Part shown: piece by piece, positions 8,804 through 16,496 of the stretch
Layout: each line of letters starts with the position of its first letter
Position numbering within the stretch: position 1 is the stretch's first letter
DNA from: Hyphomicrobium_A sp963728165
Lineage (GTDB): Bacteria > Pseudomonadota > Alphaproteobacteria > Rhizobiales > Hyphomicrobiaceae
NCBI GenBank assembly: GCA_963728165.1
Contig: CAVSIY010000002.1
Location: 682,001-746,000, forward strand
Direction of reading: 5' to 3'
DNA length: 64,000 bases
Notes under the pieces: model-generated
Told to the model about the DNA's origin: nothing
Database searches by the model: none
The model's input: the letters and a program-made list of their open reading frames with translations, nothing else
Translations under genes and position numbers: made by a program

Positions 8804-8925
8804 TCGCGCGCGCCCCTGAGGCCGTCGCAATGGAAAGGCGCCGCGGGCCTCTGCAACGCGCCAGCGGCGGTCATGCGTGAATAAGCGCTAAAAGCTGCGG
8901 CCGCGCAGCAAGCCTCGTGGTGATT

Positions 8926-10143
8926 TCAACCCCGTGTATTTGCATGCCCACCGCGGTCGCCCAGGCGCACGAGGCTTACGGCCGGCGTGCGAGGAGCGCT
9001 CGAGCCGGCAGGTTCCACGCGATTGCGTCCTTGCTGCTTGGCGCGGTAGAGGGCGCGGTCTGCCATCACCAAGAGTGATGGCAAGTCGATATTTGAGCGA
9101 TCAGAGACCGCCATCCCAGCACTTACCGTTACTCTAAACGGCACCTCTCCGGCGTCGTTCGTCGTAGCTTCGAAGGCAACGCGTACCCGTTCTGCAACCG
9201 CCAGAGCCTCGGGTCGCGAGGTGTCGGGCAACAAGCACGCGAATTCCTCTCCGCCCACGCGTGCAAACAAATCCGTTGGCCTGAGCTGGCTGGTGGCCAC
9301 CCGGCAAAAAGAAACCAAGGCTTCGTCGCCAGCCTGGTGCCCATACTGGTCGTTTATGCTTTTAAATCTATCGAGGTCGAACAGAAGCAGAGCGACCGGT
9401 TGGCGCGATACACCCGACCTTTCGATGATCCTGGCAGCTTGCTGGAGAAACGCACGGCGGTTCGGAACGGAAGTGAGCGGATCCAGCAATGAGGACAGCT
9501 TGTAGCCCAGCGCCACACGCTCCTTGCTGAGACTCACGAGGAGATATGCCGCGCACATGCAGAACAGGACGGACTCGAACATGACAAAGGCAAGCAAGTC
9601 AGCATGCGCTGTTCTCATCGCCCCCAACGAGGAAGCAAGCGGTATACGCAGGGGGAGCGTCATGGCGTGGACCGTCAACACGATCATGATCGGCCAGCGC
9701 GAAATGAGGTGCTCGCTTCGCCCCCGCCAAAGCTCGCCGACAGCAAGCAGTGAATAGGTCATTCCGATCGCCATCATCAGAACGGCACGGACCGTGGGCA
9801 CGGCGTAGAAAGCAGAGACTGAGCAGGCCAGTATCCAGACGAGGGCGCCGGCGAATACGAAGGCGGGTCGGGACGGCCGTCGCTCGAACGTCCGCACACC
9901 TTTCCACAGGATGCCGTAAGCAGCAGCCAGAAAAGTGTTGGCTACGAAGATCGACAAGATGTCGGGGATGTGGCCGCGCGACGCGATCAAGGCGATGGCA
10001 AGAGCGCCCAGAACGAATGCCAAGCCCCATTGCGCGAGCGGTTGATCGCTTCGGTGATGCAGCCAGGAAAACAGCAGTAGGCCGCCCGCGACCGTCAAGG
10101 TGAAGCCGGCAATGGCCAAAGACGTCGGCAGGTCGAGGGACAT
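8926..10143 (-). CDS. Membrane diguanylate cyclase (GGDEF)
   Basis: 405 residues. An N-terminal membrane domain of about six helices (residues 8-205) is followed by a GGDEF domain that makes cyclic di-GMP. The active site reads R-V-G-G-E-E-F, and the domain starts at L-L-D-P-L-T-S-V-P-N-R-R. An R-P-T-D sequence five residues before GGEEF fits the RxxD inhibitory site, so product inhibition is expected. The N-terminal domain resembles that of the second cyclase at 34712-36034, so the two are paralogues. Confidence 0.92.
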   Translation of the reverse strand: MSLDLPTSLAIAGFTLTVAGGLLLFSWLHHRSDQPLAQWGLAFVLGALAIALIASRGHIPDILSIFVANTFLAAAYGILWKGVRTFERRPSRPAFVFAGALVWILACSVSAFYAVPTVRAVLMMAIGMTYSLLAVGELWRGRSEHLISRWPIMIVLTVHAMTLPLRIPLASSLGAMRTAHADLLAFVMFESVLFCMCAAYLLVSLSKERVALGYKLSSLLDPLTSVPNRRAFLQQAARIIERSGVSRQPVALLLFDLDRFKSINDQYGHQAGDEALVSFCRVATSQLRPTDLFARVGGEEFACLLPDTSRPEALAVAERVRVAFEATTNDAGEVPFRVTVSAGMAVSDRSNIDLPSLLVMADRALYRAKQQGRNRVEPAGSSAPRTPAVSLVRLGDRGGHANTRG

Positions 10144-10378
10144 GAGCGTGATTGGGCGCGATCGCGGCTTCGGGGCTGCGCTCAGGCTAGCTGACAGGTA
10201 TCCAGCTTCGTTTGAGCGAACTCATAAAATTGGATCTATGTCCCATCGCCGGCGCTCACGGGTTCTCCCCGTGGGCGTTCCCCCCCTGTGCCGCCGGGAA
10301 CAGCGCCAAGCCCTCCGTATCTCTACTCAAGTGATCGAGCGCGGCCGCACCTGGAACGGGACCGCCTCGACCCAAAAA

Positions 10379-10401
10379 CGCGCCGCGAAAACAGCGGCGC
10401 G
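10379..10401 (+). promoter_or_regulatory. Leader hairpin before the small secreted protein
   Basis: CGCGCCGC (10379-10386), loop GAAAACA, then GCGGCGCG (10394-10401) form a perfect 8-bp stem. It sits 12 nt before the AGGAGA ribosome site of the next gene. It may stabilise the transcript or modulate translation. A pyrimidine run ACTTTCTCT follows, so a weak terminator is the alternative. Confidence 0.55.
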
Positions 10402-10426
10402 ACTTTCTCTGGACAGGAGACGGAAC

Positions 10427-10726
10427 ATGGCATCGACACTCAAGCTCACGCTTCTCGCCGGCACCGCAGCCCTTCTTGCCACCCTTGGCGCCGCACAGGC
10501 TGCACAAGCCGGCGGCTTCTCGCACGGCCACTTCGGCGCCTACCTCGCGAGCGGCCTCGACGACAACTCTGACACGTTCGGCTACGGCGACGACGATGAG
10601 ACCGATGCGGCCACGGCCGCTGCTGCAGCCGCCACCGCCAGCAAGCTGCTCGGCGACGACGATGAGACGGCCGCGATCTCCGGTGCTGCCGCGGCCGCCA
10701 GCGTGCTTCTCGACGACGACGAGTGA
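10427..10726 (+). CDS. Small secreted Ala/Asp repeat protein, unknown function
   Basis: 99 residues. A clear Sec signal peptide ends near A-Q-A-A-Q-A-G. The mature part has two repeats of an acidic G-D-D-D-E-T block followed by an Ala-rich stretch and ends L-L-D-D-D-E. The ATG at 10427 is preceded by AGGAGA. Acidic clusters could bind divalent cations, but that is inference. A 5' hairpin and two strong downstream terminators indicate a single-gene, probably abundant transcript. Confidence 0.75.
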   Translation: MASTLKLTLLAGTAALLATLGAAQAAQAGGFSHGHFGAYLASGLDDNSDTFGYGDDDETDAATAAAAAATASKLLGDDDETAAISGAAAAASVLLDDDE

Positions 10727-10896
10727 TACCTGTTCCCTAGGGAACAGCGCGCTTGCCGCGCCAGCCCTAAACAGGGATCAACCGCAGATCACGTTTACCA
10801 ACGCAGCACAGGAGACCCGCACCACCCCACTCCCTTCCGGCCGGACGCCTCCTCGTCCCCCCGTCCCGTCCCCCCGGGACCCCGGCCGGCGACTTG

Positions 10897-10930
10897 CCCT
10901 CCAGCCTACGGGCTGGGGGGCATTTTTCTT
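10897..10930 (+). terminator. Rho-independent terminator with UACG loop
   Basis: A 10-bp stem (10897-10906 with 10911-10920, one G-U pair) closes a TACG tetraloop and is followed by CATTTTTCTTT. It lies about 170 nt downstream of the small secreted protein gene and is oriented to terminate it. Confidence 0.75.
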
Positions 10931-11100
10931 TGGGGCGCCCTCGTTTCGAAGCTCACCGCCGTCGCGATTTTTCTTTTGCATGTGCCGCGGGGAACAGCGG
11001 GGTGGGGCGCGCTCCCCCATAGTGGGTCCATCGAATTCAACTGCCTCCTGCACTTGCCGCTTGCACCCACCTCCACTTGCTCCCACTGCCTCCCCCCTGG

Positions 11101-11132
11101 CCCCGCGCACTCCCCGCGGGGCCTTTTTTTTT
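11101..11132 (+). terminator. Strong Rho-independent terminator
   Basis: CCCCGCG (11101-11107) pairs with CGCGGGG (11115-11121) and is followed by a run of nine T. It is the second terminator on this strand and lies just before the convergent DoxX gene. Apart from these hairpins and C-rich tracts, the 10727-11151 gap shows no gene I can support. Confidence 0.85.
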
Positions 11133-11151
11133 GCAGAGGCGGGACCGGTGG

Positions 11152-11607
11152 CTAGGCCTGCTGCGCGCGCCAGCTCTGCAGCAGCCGATCGAGCGAGACG
11201 GGACCAGGGCCTGCCACGGCGAGCCAGCCGAACAGCGCCATGTAGGCGATCTCCTCGAAGCCGAGCAGCGTCTCCAGCAAGTCGACGTCGCCCCACTTGG
11301 CGCTGATGGTCGCGACGATCATGACGATGACGAGCGGCACGGCGGCGATGCGCGTGAAGAGGCCGAGGAGCAGCAGCAGACCGCCGACAAACTCCACGCC
11401 CGAGACGAACGGGGTGAGGATGTGCGGGGCGGGAATGCCCCAGGAGACGAAGGCGTCGGTGATGCGGTCGAGCGCATTGAGCTTCTCCCAGCCCGACCAC
11501 ATGAACACCCAGCCGACCACGATGCGGGCGAACAGCGGCGGCAGCCAGGCGAAATAGGCGGCGAGCCGCTCAGGCCCGTTGATCAGGAAATCGATAAGGA
11601 ATTTCAT
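11152..11607 (-). CDS. DoxX-family membrane protein
   Basis: 151 residues with four predicted membrane helices and the DoxX signatures R-I-V-V-G-W-V-F-M-W-S-G-W-E-K and G-V-E-F-V-G-G-L-L-L-L-L-G-L-F-T-R. The ATG at 11607 has AGGGAG upstream. DoxX proteins are quinol-linked or redox-associated membrane proteins without one agreed activity. It follows the TetX-like monooxygenase gene on the same strand and may be cotranscribed. It is a different gene from the second DoxX at 48487-48888. Confidence 0.85.
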   Translation of the reverse strand: MKFLIDFLINGPERLAAYFAWLPPLFARIVVGWVFMWSGWEKLNALDRITDAFVSWGIPAPHILTPFVSGVEFVGGLLLLLGLFTRIAAVPLVIVMIVATISAKWGDVDLLETLLGFEEIAYMALFGWLAVAGPGPVSLDRLLQSWRAQQA

Positions 11608-11669
11608 GGGCTCCCTCGCGAATGCGGCTCTAGGCTTCCCTGCCTCATTCGCGGGCATCCAGGCTTTCG

Positions 11670-12785
11670 TTACGAAGCCCCGAATTCGGTCTCGGCAAAA
11701 TAGCCGGCGAAAAGATCAAGCAGTCCCCGCGGCGCGTCGGGCTGGAACGAGAGCTCGAGATTGGCCGCAGACGCCGCCGCGGCCGCCTCGCCGCGCGGGA
11801 ACATGGCCGTCTCGTAGGCGGCGAGCGCGGCTTCGATGTCACCTGGGTGTCCGGCGATGGCCAAGGCCAGCTCCGCGCCATCGATCATGGCGAGGTTGAC
11901 GCCCTCACCGGCGAACGGCGACATCAGATGCGCGGCATCTCCAACCAGCGTCACGCCCGGATGCCGACCCCAGCGATGCCCGACCGGCAGAGCGTATATG
12001 GGTCGCGCCACGAGGTCGCCTTCGCCATCGGTGATCAACGCCTGCAGGTCCTTGTCCCAGTCGGCGAAATGCGTGACCAGGCCTTCCCTGGTGACCTCGG
12101 ACTTGCACCATTCGGGCGGCACCTTGAGGGCAACGTAGATGCACAGCTCGCTGTTGGGCTCGCGATGCGCGATGATGCCCTTTTCGTCCGACAGAGCGAA
12201 CATCAGACCCTTGCCGACCAGGGCCGCCGCCGCGGGATGACGCTTGTCCGCATCAAAGAAGCGGACCTCGACAAAGCTCAGGCCGGAATAGACCGGCTCG
12301 GCATCAGACAGCAGATTACGAACTTTGGACCATGCACCGTCTGCCCCGATCAGCATATCCGTGGTGACGATGCTGCCGTCGGCGAACGTCACTTCGTAGC
12401 CAGCGCCGACCTGAGCAACATTAGTTACACGCGCGCCCCAACGAACCATGCCGTCGGGCAGCGACGATAAGATGAGGTCGCGCAACGCACCGCGTTCCAC
12501 CTCCGGACGCATCCCGTTGCCGTCGTCCGCCAGACGGACCGTGCCGGTCTTGTCGAGGACGCGTGTGGCATCACCCTCTTCCAGCGTGATCGCTTTGAAG
12601 CCTTCAAAGAGGCCGGCAGCCCGCAGAGCGGCTTGGCCGGTATCTTCATGGATATCGAGCATTCCGCCTTGGTGGCGGGCGGTTACCGATGCGTCGGCCT
12701 CGTAGATCCGGGCGTCGATGCCGTGCACATGCAGGACGCGAGCAAGCGTCAGGCCGCCCATGCCCGCACCGATGATCGTGATCAT
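11670..12785 (-). CDS. FAD-dependent monooxygenase, TetX-like
   Basis: 371-residue class A flavoprotein monooxygenase. The N-terminal dinucleotide motif is I-I-G-A-G-M-G-G, followed by a Q-G-G-M-L-D-I-H-E-D-T-G-Q segment much like TetX proteins. The DG motif is G-A-D-G-A-W-S-K-V-R and the FAD-ribose motif is L-V-G-D-A-A-H-L-M-S-P-F-A-G-E-G-V-N. Such enzymes hydroxylate aromatic or polyketide substrates, and TetX itself inactivates tetracyclines. The actual substrate is unknown. It sits directly beyond the guaA remnant, beside the islet. Confidence 0.88.
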   Translation of the reverse strand: MITIIGAGMGGLTLARVLHVHGIDARIYEADASVTARHQGGMLDIHEDTGQAALRAAGLFEGFKAITLEEGDATRVLDKTGTVRLADDGNGMRPEVERGALRDLILSSLPDGMVRWGARVTNVAQVGAGYEVTFADGSIVTTDMLIGADGAWSKVRNLLSDAEPVYSGLSFVEVRFFDADKRHPAAAALVGKGLMFALSDEKGIIAHREPNSELCIYVALKVPPEWCKSEVTREGLVTHFADWDKDLQALITDGEGDLVARPIYALPVGHRWGRHPGVTLVGDAAHLMSPFAGEGVNLAMIDGAELALAIAGHPGDIEAALAAYETAMFPRGEAAAAASAANLELSFQPDAPRGLLDLFAGYFAETEFGAS

Positions 12786-12836
12786 GAGTGCTCCCCGAAA
12801 GACGCCGCTGGTGAAGGCCAGCCGGTGGGGATCTAG

Positions 12837-12911
12837 TCACTCCCACTCGATCGTGCCAGGTGGCTTGGAGATGATGTCGTAGAGGACGCGGTTGATGCCC
12901 TTCACCTCGTT
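12837..12911 (-). pseudogene. Displaced guaA 3'-end remnant
   Basis: On the minus strand this encodes the last 24 GuaA residues in frame with a stop (N-E-V-K-G-I-N-R-V-L-Y-D-I-I-S ending G-T-I-E-W-E). Only two residues differ from the real GuaA C-terminus at 13787-13861. Similarity stops at the Asn codon. It is the far boundary of the islet that follows guaA. Confidence 0.9.
12838..12857. other. Putative attachment-site repeat, distal copy
   Basis: A CACTCCCACTCG-x-TCGTGCC repeat matches 13758-13777 with one mismatch and the guaA 3' end at 13789-13808 with two or three. It is part of the remnant of the last guaA codons. The arrangement resembles att sites of elements that integrate at the guaA 3' end. 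Confidence 0.6.
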
Positions 12912-12944
12912 GCCTCGTTTGCGCGAGATAGGCTGACAAAGCGC

Positions 12945-13056
12945 TCGCTGCGACTTGCGTGGGTCCCGCTCTTCAGCGGGATGACGTGGAGAGGAGGCAC
13001 AGCCTAAGCCCACCCACACCCGTCATCCCGGCGCAGGCCGGGACCTACGCCAGCAT
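12945..13056. repeat. Dispersed palindromic repeats (two modules)
   Basis: Module D reads ACTTGCGTGGGTCCCGC, TCTTCA, then GCGGGATGACG. Module C reads CGTCATCCCGGC, GCA, then GGCCGGGACC. The same two modules occur in the opposite order at 28144-28308. Each is a short hairpin. This is a typical alphaproteobacterial intergenic repeat class and fills the islet between the guaA remnant and the HEPN-like gene. Confidence 0.8.
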
Positions 13057-13070
13057 GCGGGAGCACTCGG

Positions 13071-13754
13071 CTAGGAGTTCTTTGTGACGGCAGCCCCGTC
13101 AACGATCTTCAGCAGACCGTCGATAAAGGCGCAGACTTTCAGCGCGTCTTCCCTCGTGATGTGGTCGAGGAGATGGTGATGCGTGGGATTGCGATACGCA
13201 CCGACGACCCCTCGCAGAATGCTGGCGCATCCGTCCTGTTCGTTCTTGTCGTTACTGAACTTGAGAACGCTCTTTTGCGGATCACCTTTCACTACCTCAT
13301 TCACGAGGGCGACACCGACTACTCCAGTAGAGGAGCCAGACTTCGCTCTGATGCGATCTTCCAGAACCAACGTTGATTGATTTATTACTCGATCGAAGTT
13401 CCCTGGTGCGGACAGTAGATCGGCACAACGAGCCTTGAGCTGCTCATCTTGTATCGAATTATAGATCGAGCCCAACTGAACAATCTCGCTTCCAACGTGC
13501 TGCGTATATTCCACGTATGACACGAGCTGGTTCAGCTTACTTGTGACCTCCTCTGCCGAACAACGGCCATTGCGAAACGCACCGCGGGGTAGCTCAAAAT
13601 CCTTCGTCGGTTCCCCCAAGATCTCACCTGCTTGAGCAGCCAATTTGTTGAAATCCTCACCGATGGTGCCTGAGCAAAGGCCCCTAAGATCTGCCCTCTG
13701 TATACCCTTGAGGCGAGCGTAAACACCCCGCAATCTGTGACGATCAATAGTCAT
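13071..13754 (-). CDS. HEPN/TIGR02391-like protein, possible defence or toxin factor
   Basis: 227 residues, unlike any housekeeping family I know. The C-terminal half fits the TIGR02391 (Ymh-type) pattern: V-L-E-D-R-I-R-x-K, then a Gly-led segment, then G-V-V-G-A-Y-R-N-P-T-H-H-H (residues 183-194), then E-D-A-L-K-V-C-A-F-I-D-G-L-L. R188-x4-H193 matches the R-x4-6-H motif of HEPN ribonucleases. The N-terminal half is helical and unassigned. The ATG at 13754 is used. Codon use and GC look lower than in flanking genes. It is the only gene between guaA and its displaced 3' end. Confidence 0.65.
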   Translation of the reverse strand: MTIDRHRLRGVYARLKGIQRADLRGLCSGTIGEDFNKLAAQAGEILGEPTKDFELPRGAFRNGRCSAEEVTSKLNQLVSYVEYTQHVGSEIVQLGSIYNSIQDEQLKARCADLLSAPGNFDRVINQSTLVLEDRIRAKSGSSTGVVGVALVNEVVKGDPQKSVLKFSNDKNEQDGCASILRGVVGAYRNPTHHHLLDHITREDALKVCAFIDGLLKIVDGAAVTKNS

Positions 13755-13757
13755 GAC

Positions 13758-13777
13758 CACTCCCACTCGGTCGTGCC
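13758..13777. other. Putative attachment-site repeat, guaA-proximal copy
   Basis: This 20-bp direct repeat differs by one base from 12838-12857. It lies 10 nt beyond the guaA stop and just before the HEPN-like start codon. With the distal copy it brackets a segment of about 0.92 kb. Confidence 0.6.
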
Positions 13778-13786
13778 GAAGGCGCG

Positions 13787-15373
13787 CTACTCCCACTCGA
13801 TGGTGCCAGGGGGCTTGGACGTAATGTCGTAGACCACGCGGTTGATGCCCTTCACCTCGTTGATGATGCGCGTCGCCGTCGCCCCCAGAAACGCGTGGGA
13901 GAAATCGTAGTAGTCGGCCGTCATGCCGTCGGTCGAGGTGACGGCACGCAGGGCGCACACGTAGTCGTAGGTGCGCGCATCCCCCATCACGCCCACCGTG
14001 CGCACCGGCAGCAGCACCGCGAACGCCTGCCAGATCTTATCGTAGAGCTGAGCCTTGCGGATCTCGTCGAGATAGATGGCGTCGGCTGAGCGCAGAATGC
14101 CAAGCTTCTCCTCCGTCACCTCGCCCGGCACGCGGATCGCCAAGCCCGGCCCCGGGAACGGGTGGCGGCCGACGAAGCTTTCGGGCAAGCCCAGCTCGCG
14201 CCCCAGCGCCCGCACCTCGTCCTTGAACAATTCGCGCAAGGGCTCGATCAGCTTCAGGTTCATGCGCTCAGGGAGGCCCCCGACGTTGTGGTGCGACTTG
14301 ATCGTCACCGACGGCCCGCCCGTGAACGATACGCTCTCGATCACGTCGGGATAGAGCGTGCCCTGCGCCAGGAACCGCGCGGGTGCTGTGTCGGCACCGG
14401 AAGCGCCGGCAGAGGAGCCGCCGCCGAGCTTTGAGGCCTCCTCCTCGAACACGTCGATGAAGAGCCCGCCGATGATCTTGCGCTTCTCCTCCGGGTCCGA
14501 CTTGCCGGCGAGCGCTGCCAGGAAGCGCTTCCCCGCATCGACGTGGACGAGCGGGATGTTGTAAGCCCCGCGGAACAGGCGCACGACCTCCTCGGCCTCG
14601 TTCTGGCGCATCAGCCCGTGGTCGACGAAGATGCAGGTGAGCTGCTCGCCGATCGCCTCGTGGATCAGCACCGAGGCCACCGCCGAGTCGACGCCGCCCG
14701 ACAGCCCGGAGATGACGCGCGCTTTCCCAACCTGCGCTTTGATTTTGGCTACCTCGGCTGAACGGAAATGCGCCATGGTCCAGTCGCCCTTGAGACCGGC
14801 GATGCGGTGCACGAAGTTGGCGAGCAGCTTAGCCCCGTCGGGCGTGTGCACCACCTCCGGATGGAACATGGTCGTATAGATGCGGCGCCCCTCGTCGGTC
14901 GCCACGGCAAACGGCGCGTTCTCACTCGTGGCCTTGACCGTGAAGCCTTCAGGCAATCGCGTCACGCGGTCGCCGTGGCTCATCCAAACGGGATAGCGCT
15001 TACCCACCTCCCAGATCCCGTCGAAGAGCGCGCTTTTCTCCTTGATCTCCACCTCCGCGCGCCCGAACTCGGCTGCATGGCCGCCCTCGACTGCGCCCCC
15101 GAGCTGGATCGCCGTCGTCTGCTGCCCGTAGCAGATGGAGAGGATCGGCAGGCGGCTCTCAAACACCGCCTGCGGGGCGCGCGGCGAGCCGGCAGCCGTG
15201 ACCGAGGCGGGGCCGCCCGACAGGATCAGCGCCTTGGGCTGCAAACGGGTCATGGCCTCGTCGGCCCGGTTGAAGGGCACGATCTCCGAGTAGACGCCCG
15301 CCTCGCGCACGCGCCGAGCGATGAGTTGCGTGACCTGGCTGCCGAAATCGATGATGAGGACGGTGTCGGTCAT
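13787..15373 (-). CDS. guaA: GMP synthase (glutamine-hydrolysing)
   Basis: Converts XMP to GMP with glutamine and ATP. The 528 residues comprise a class I glutaminase domain (nucleophile in S-I-C-Y-G-Q-Q, His/Glu in M-F-H-P-E-V), the PP-loop synthetase domain (G-L-S-G-G-V-D-S-A-V) and the C-terminal dimer domain ending K-P-P-G-T-I-E-W-E. Oddity: a low-complexity Gly/Ser/Ala insert (nt 14378-14436) interrupts the usual K-L/I-G to F-L-A-Q-G-T-L-Y-P join. The 3' end is the apparent integration site of the adjacent islet. guaB lies 7 kb downstream on the same strand. Confidence 0.97.
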   Translation of the reverse strand: MTDTVLIIDFGSQVTQLIARRVREAGVYSEIVPFNRADEAMTRLQPKALILSGGPASVTAAGSPRAPQAVFESRLPILSICYGQQTTAIQLGGAVEGGHAAEFGRAEVEIKEKSALFDGIWEVGKRYPVWMSHGDRVTRLPEGFTVKATSENAPFAVATDEGRRIYTTMFHPEVVHTPDGAKLLANFVHRIAGLKGDWTMAHFRSAEVAKIKAQVGKARVISGLSGGVDSAVASVLIHEAIGEQLTCIFVDHGLMRQNEAEEVVRLFRGAYNIPLVHVDAGKRFLAALAGKSDPEEKRKIIGGLFIDVFEEEASKLGGGSSAGASGADTAPARFLAQGTLYPDVIESVSFTGGPSVTIKSHHNVGGLPERMNLKLIEPLRELFKDEVRALGRELGLPESFVGRHPFPGPGLAIRVPGEVTEEKLGILRSADAIYLDEIRKAQLYDKIWQAFAVLLPVRTVGVMGDARTYDYVCALRAVTSTDGMTADYYDFSHAFLGATATRIINEVKGINRVVYDITSKPPGTIEWE

Positions 15374-15537
15374 AACGTTAACGGCTCTCGGGCTGGGGCG
15401 CGCCGCAAGGCCGCGGCGGGTGTGTGCGGGCAAATTTGCAGTTTCGTAAGGCCCGGCCGGGCACCCTGCGCCCGACCGCATACGCTTGCACGCTTCAGGG
15501 CCCGCTTTATAGCGAGGGCCCGCGCAACTTGGGAGTC

Positions 15538-16464
15538 ATGGGAGGCTGGGCCTTGGCCAACGTGGAAATGCCGGTTCCGGCCCGCATGGCCGCCGCGCCC
15601 GCCGCGGGGCGAGACAGCGCGCGGCCTGAGCTCTTCCGTGAGACGCCGTCGGAGACGGCGCTGCGCTGGATCATGGGCACCGCCTATGCCTGCCACCCCA
15701 AACGCGTTGCCGATCTTCCTGTCCTCCTGTGGCTCTGTGCCGCCGACCTCGCCCGCGGCGGCACGGTCGTGCCTGAGCCAGCGCGCACGCACCCGCACCC
15801 CGACACCTTCGCCGGCGTCGCCCGCAACGCCTCGCCCGAGACCGTGCTCGCCGCCGCGCGGCTTGGATTTTTCCCCTGGTGTCATCTGGGCCCGCTCAAG
15901 TGGTGGACGCGGGCGAACCGCATGGTGCTGTTCCTAAACGAGCGCCACATCGCCAAGCGCCTGCGCCGCGACATGAAGAAGTCTCCTTACCGCGTCACTT
16001 TCGATGCAGCCTTCGACGAGGTGATCAAGGCCTGCGCCGGTCCGCGCAAAGGGCGCCCGCGCGGGCTCACCTGGATCACGCCGCAGATCATGCGGCTCTA
16101 CGCCGGCCTGCATGACCAGGGCCACGCCCACTCCTTCGAGGTGTGGAGCCCGGAGGGTGAGCTCGTCGGCGGCGGCTACGGCCTCAGCGTGGGGCGCATC
16201 TTCTTCACCGAGTCGCAGTTCAGCCGCGAAAGCAACACCTCCAAGATGGGCTTTGCCACCCTCAACCATCACCTGTCGAAGTGGGGCTATGTCCTCAACG
16301 ACGGCAAGGACTTCACCACGACCATCGACGCCATGGGCTTCCGTGCCATCCCGCGGGCGGAGTTCGAGGCGTTGCTCGCCGAGCACGCGCACGCGGGCGG
16401 CAAGTCGGGCCCCCAATCTGGGCCATGGAGGGTCGAAGCCGATCTCGCGACGGTCGCCGCCTGA
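15538..16464 (+). CDS. Aat-fold paralogue with altered active site
   Basis: 308 residues related to leucyl/phenylalanyl-tRNA-protein transferase, with an N-terminal extension. Aligned signatures: G-F-F-P-W-C for the N-terminal segment, L-T-W-I-T-P-Q-I for the S-T-W-I-N-E-R-I strand, and F-F-T-E-S-Q-F for F-F-G-E-S-M-F, keeping the Glu. Where Aat has D-T-Q, this protein has N-D-G-K-D, so the Asp is kept but the catalytic Gln is replaced by Lys. ATG 15538 follows GGGAG; 15568 and 15583 are alternatives. Its function may differ from N-end rule transfer. Confidence 0.82.
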   Translation: MGGWALANVEMPVPARMAAAPAAGRDSARPELFRETPSETALRWIMGTAYACHPKRVADLPVLLWLCAADLARGGTVVPEPARTHPHPDTFAGVARNASPETVLAAARLGFFPWCHLGPLKWWTRANRMVLFLNERHIAKRLRRDMKKSPYRVTFDAAFDEVIKACAGPRKGRPRGLTWITPQIMRLYAGLHDQGHAHSFEVWSPEGELVGGGYGLSVGRIFFTESQFSRESNTSKMGFATLNHHLSKWGYVLNDGKDFTTTIDAMGFRAIPRAEFEALLAEHAHAGGKSGPQSGPWRVEADLATVAA

Positions 16465-16496
16465 AGCCGGTAGCCGGGTGCGGCGCAAGCGCGCGC

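Noticed and set aside
10300..11000. GGAACAGC occurrences as EcfG-type stress promoters
   Set aside because: Several GGAAC boxes occur (also near 24028) but none has a CGTT-like box at 16-17 nt.
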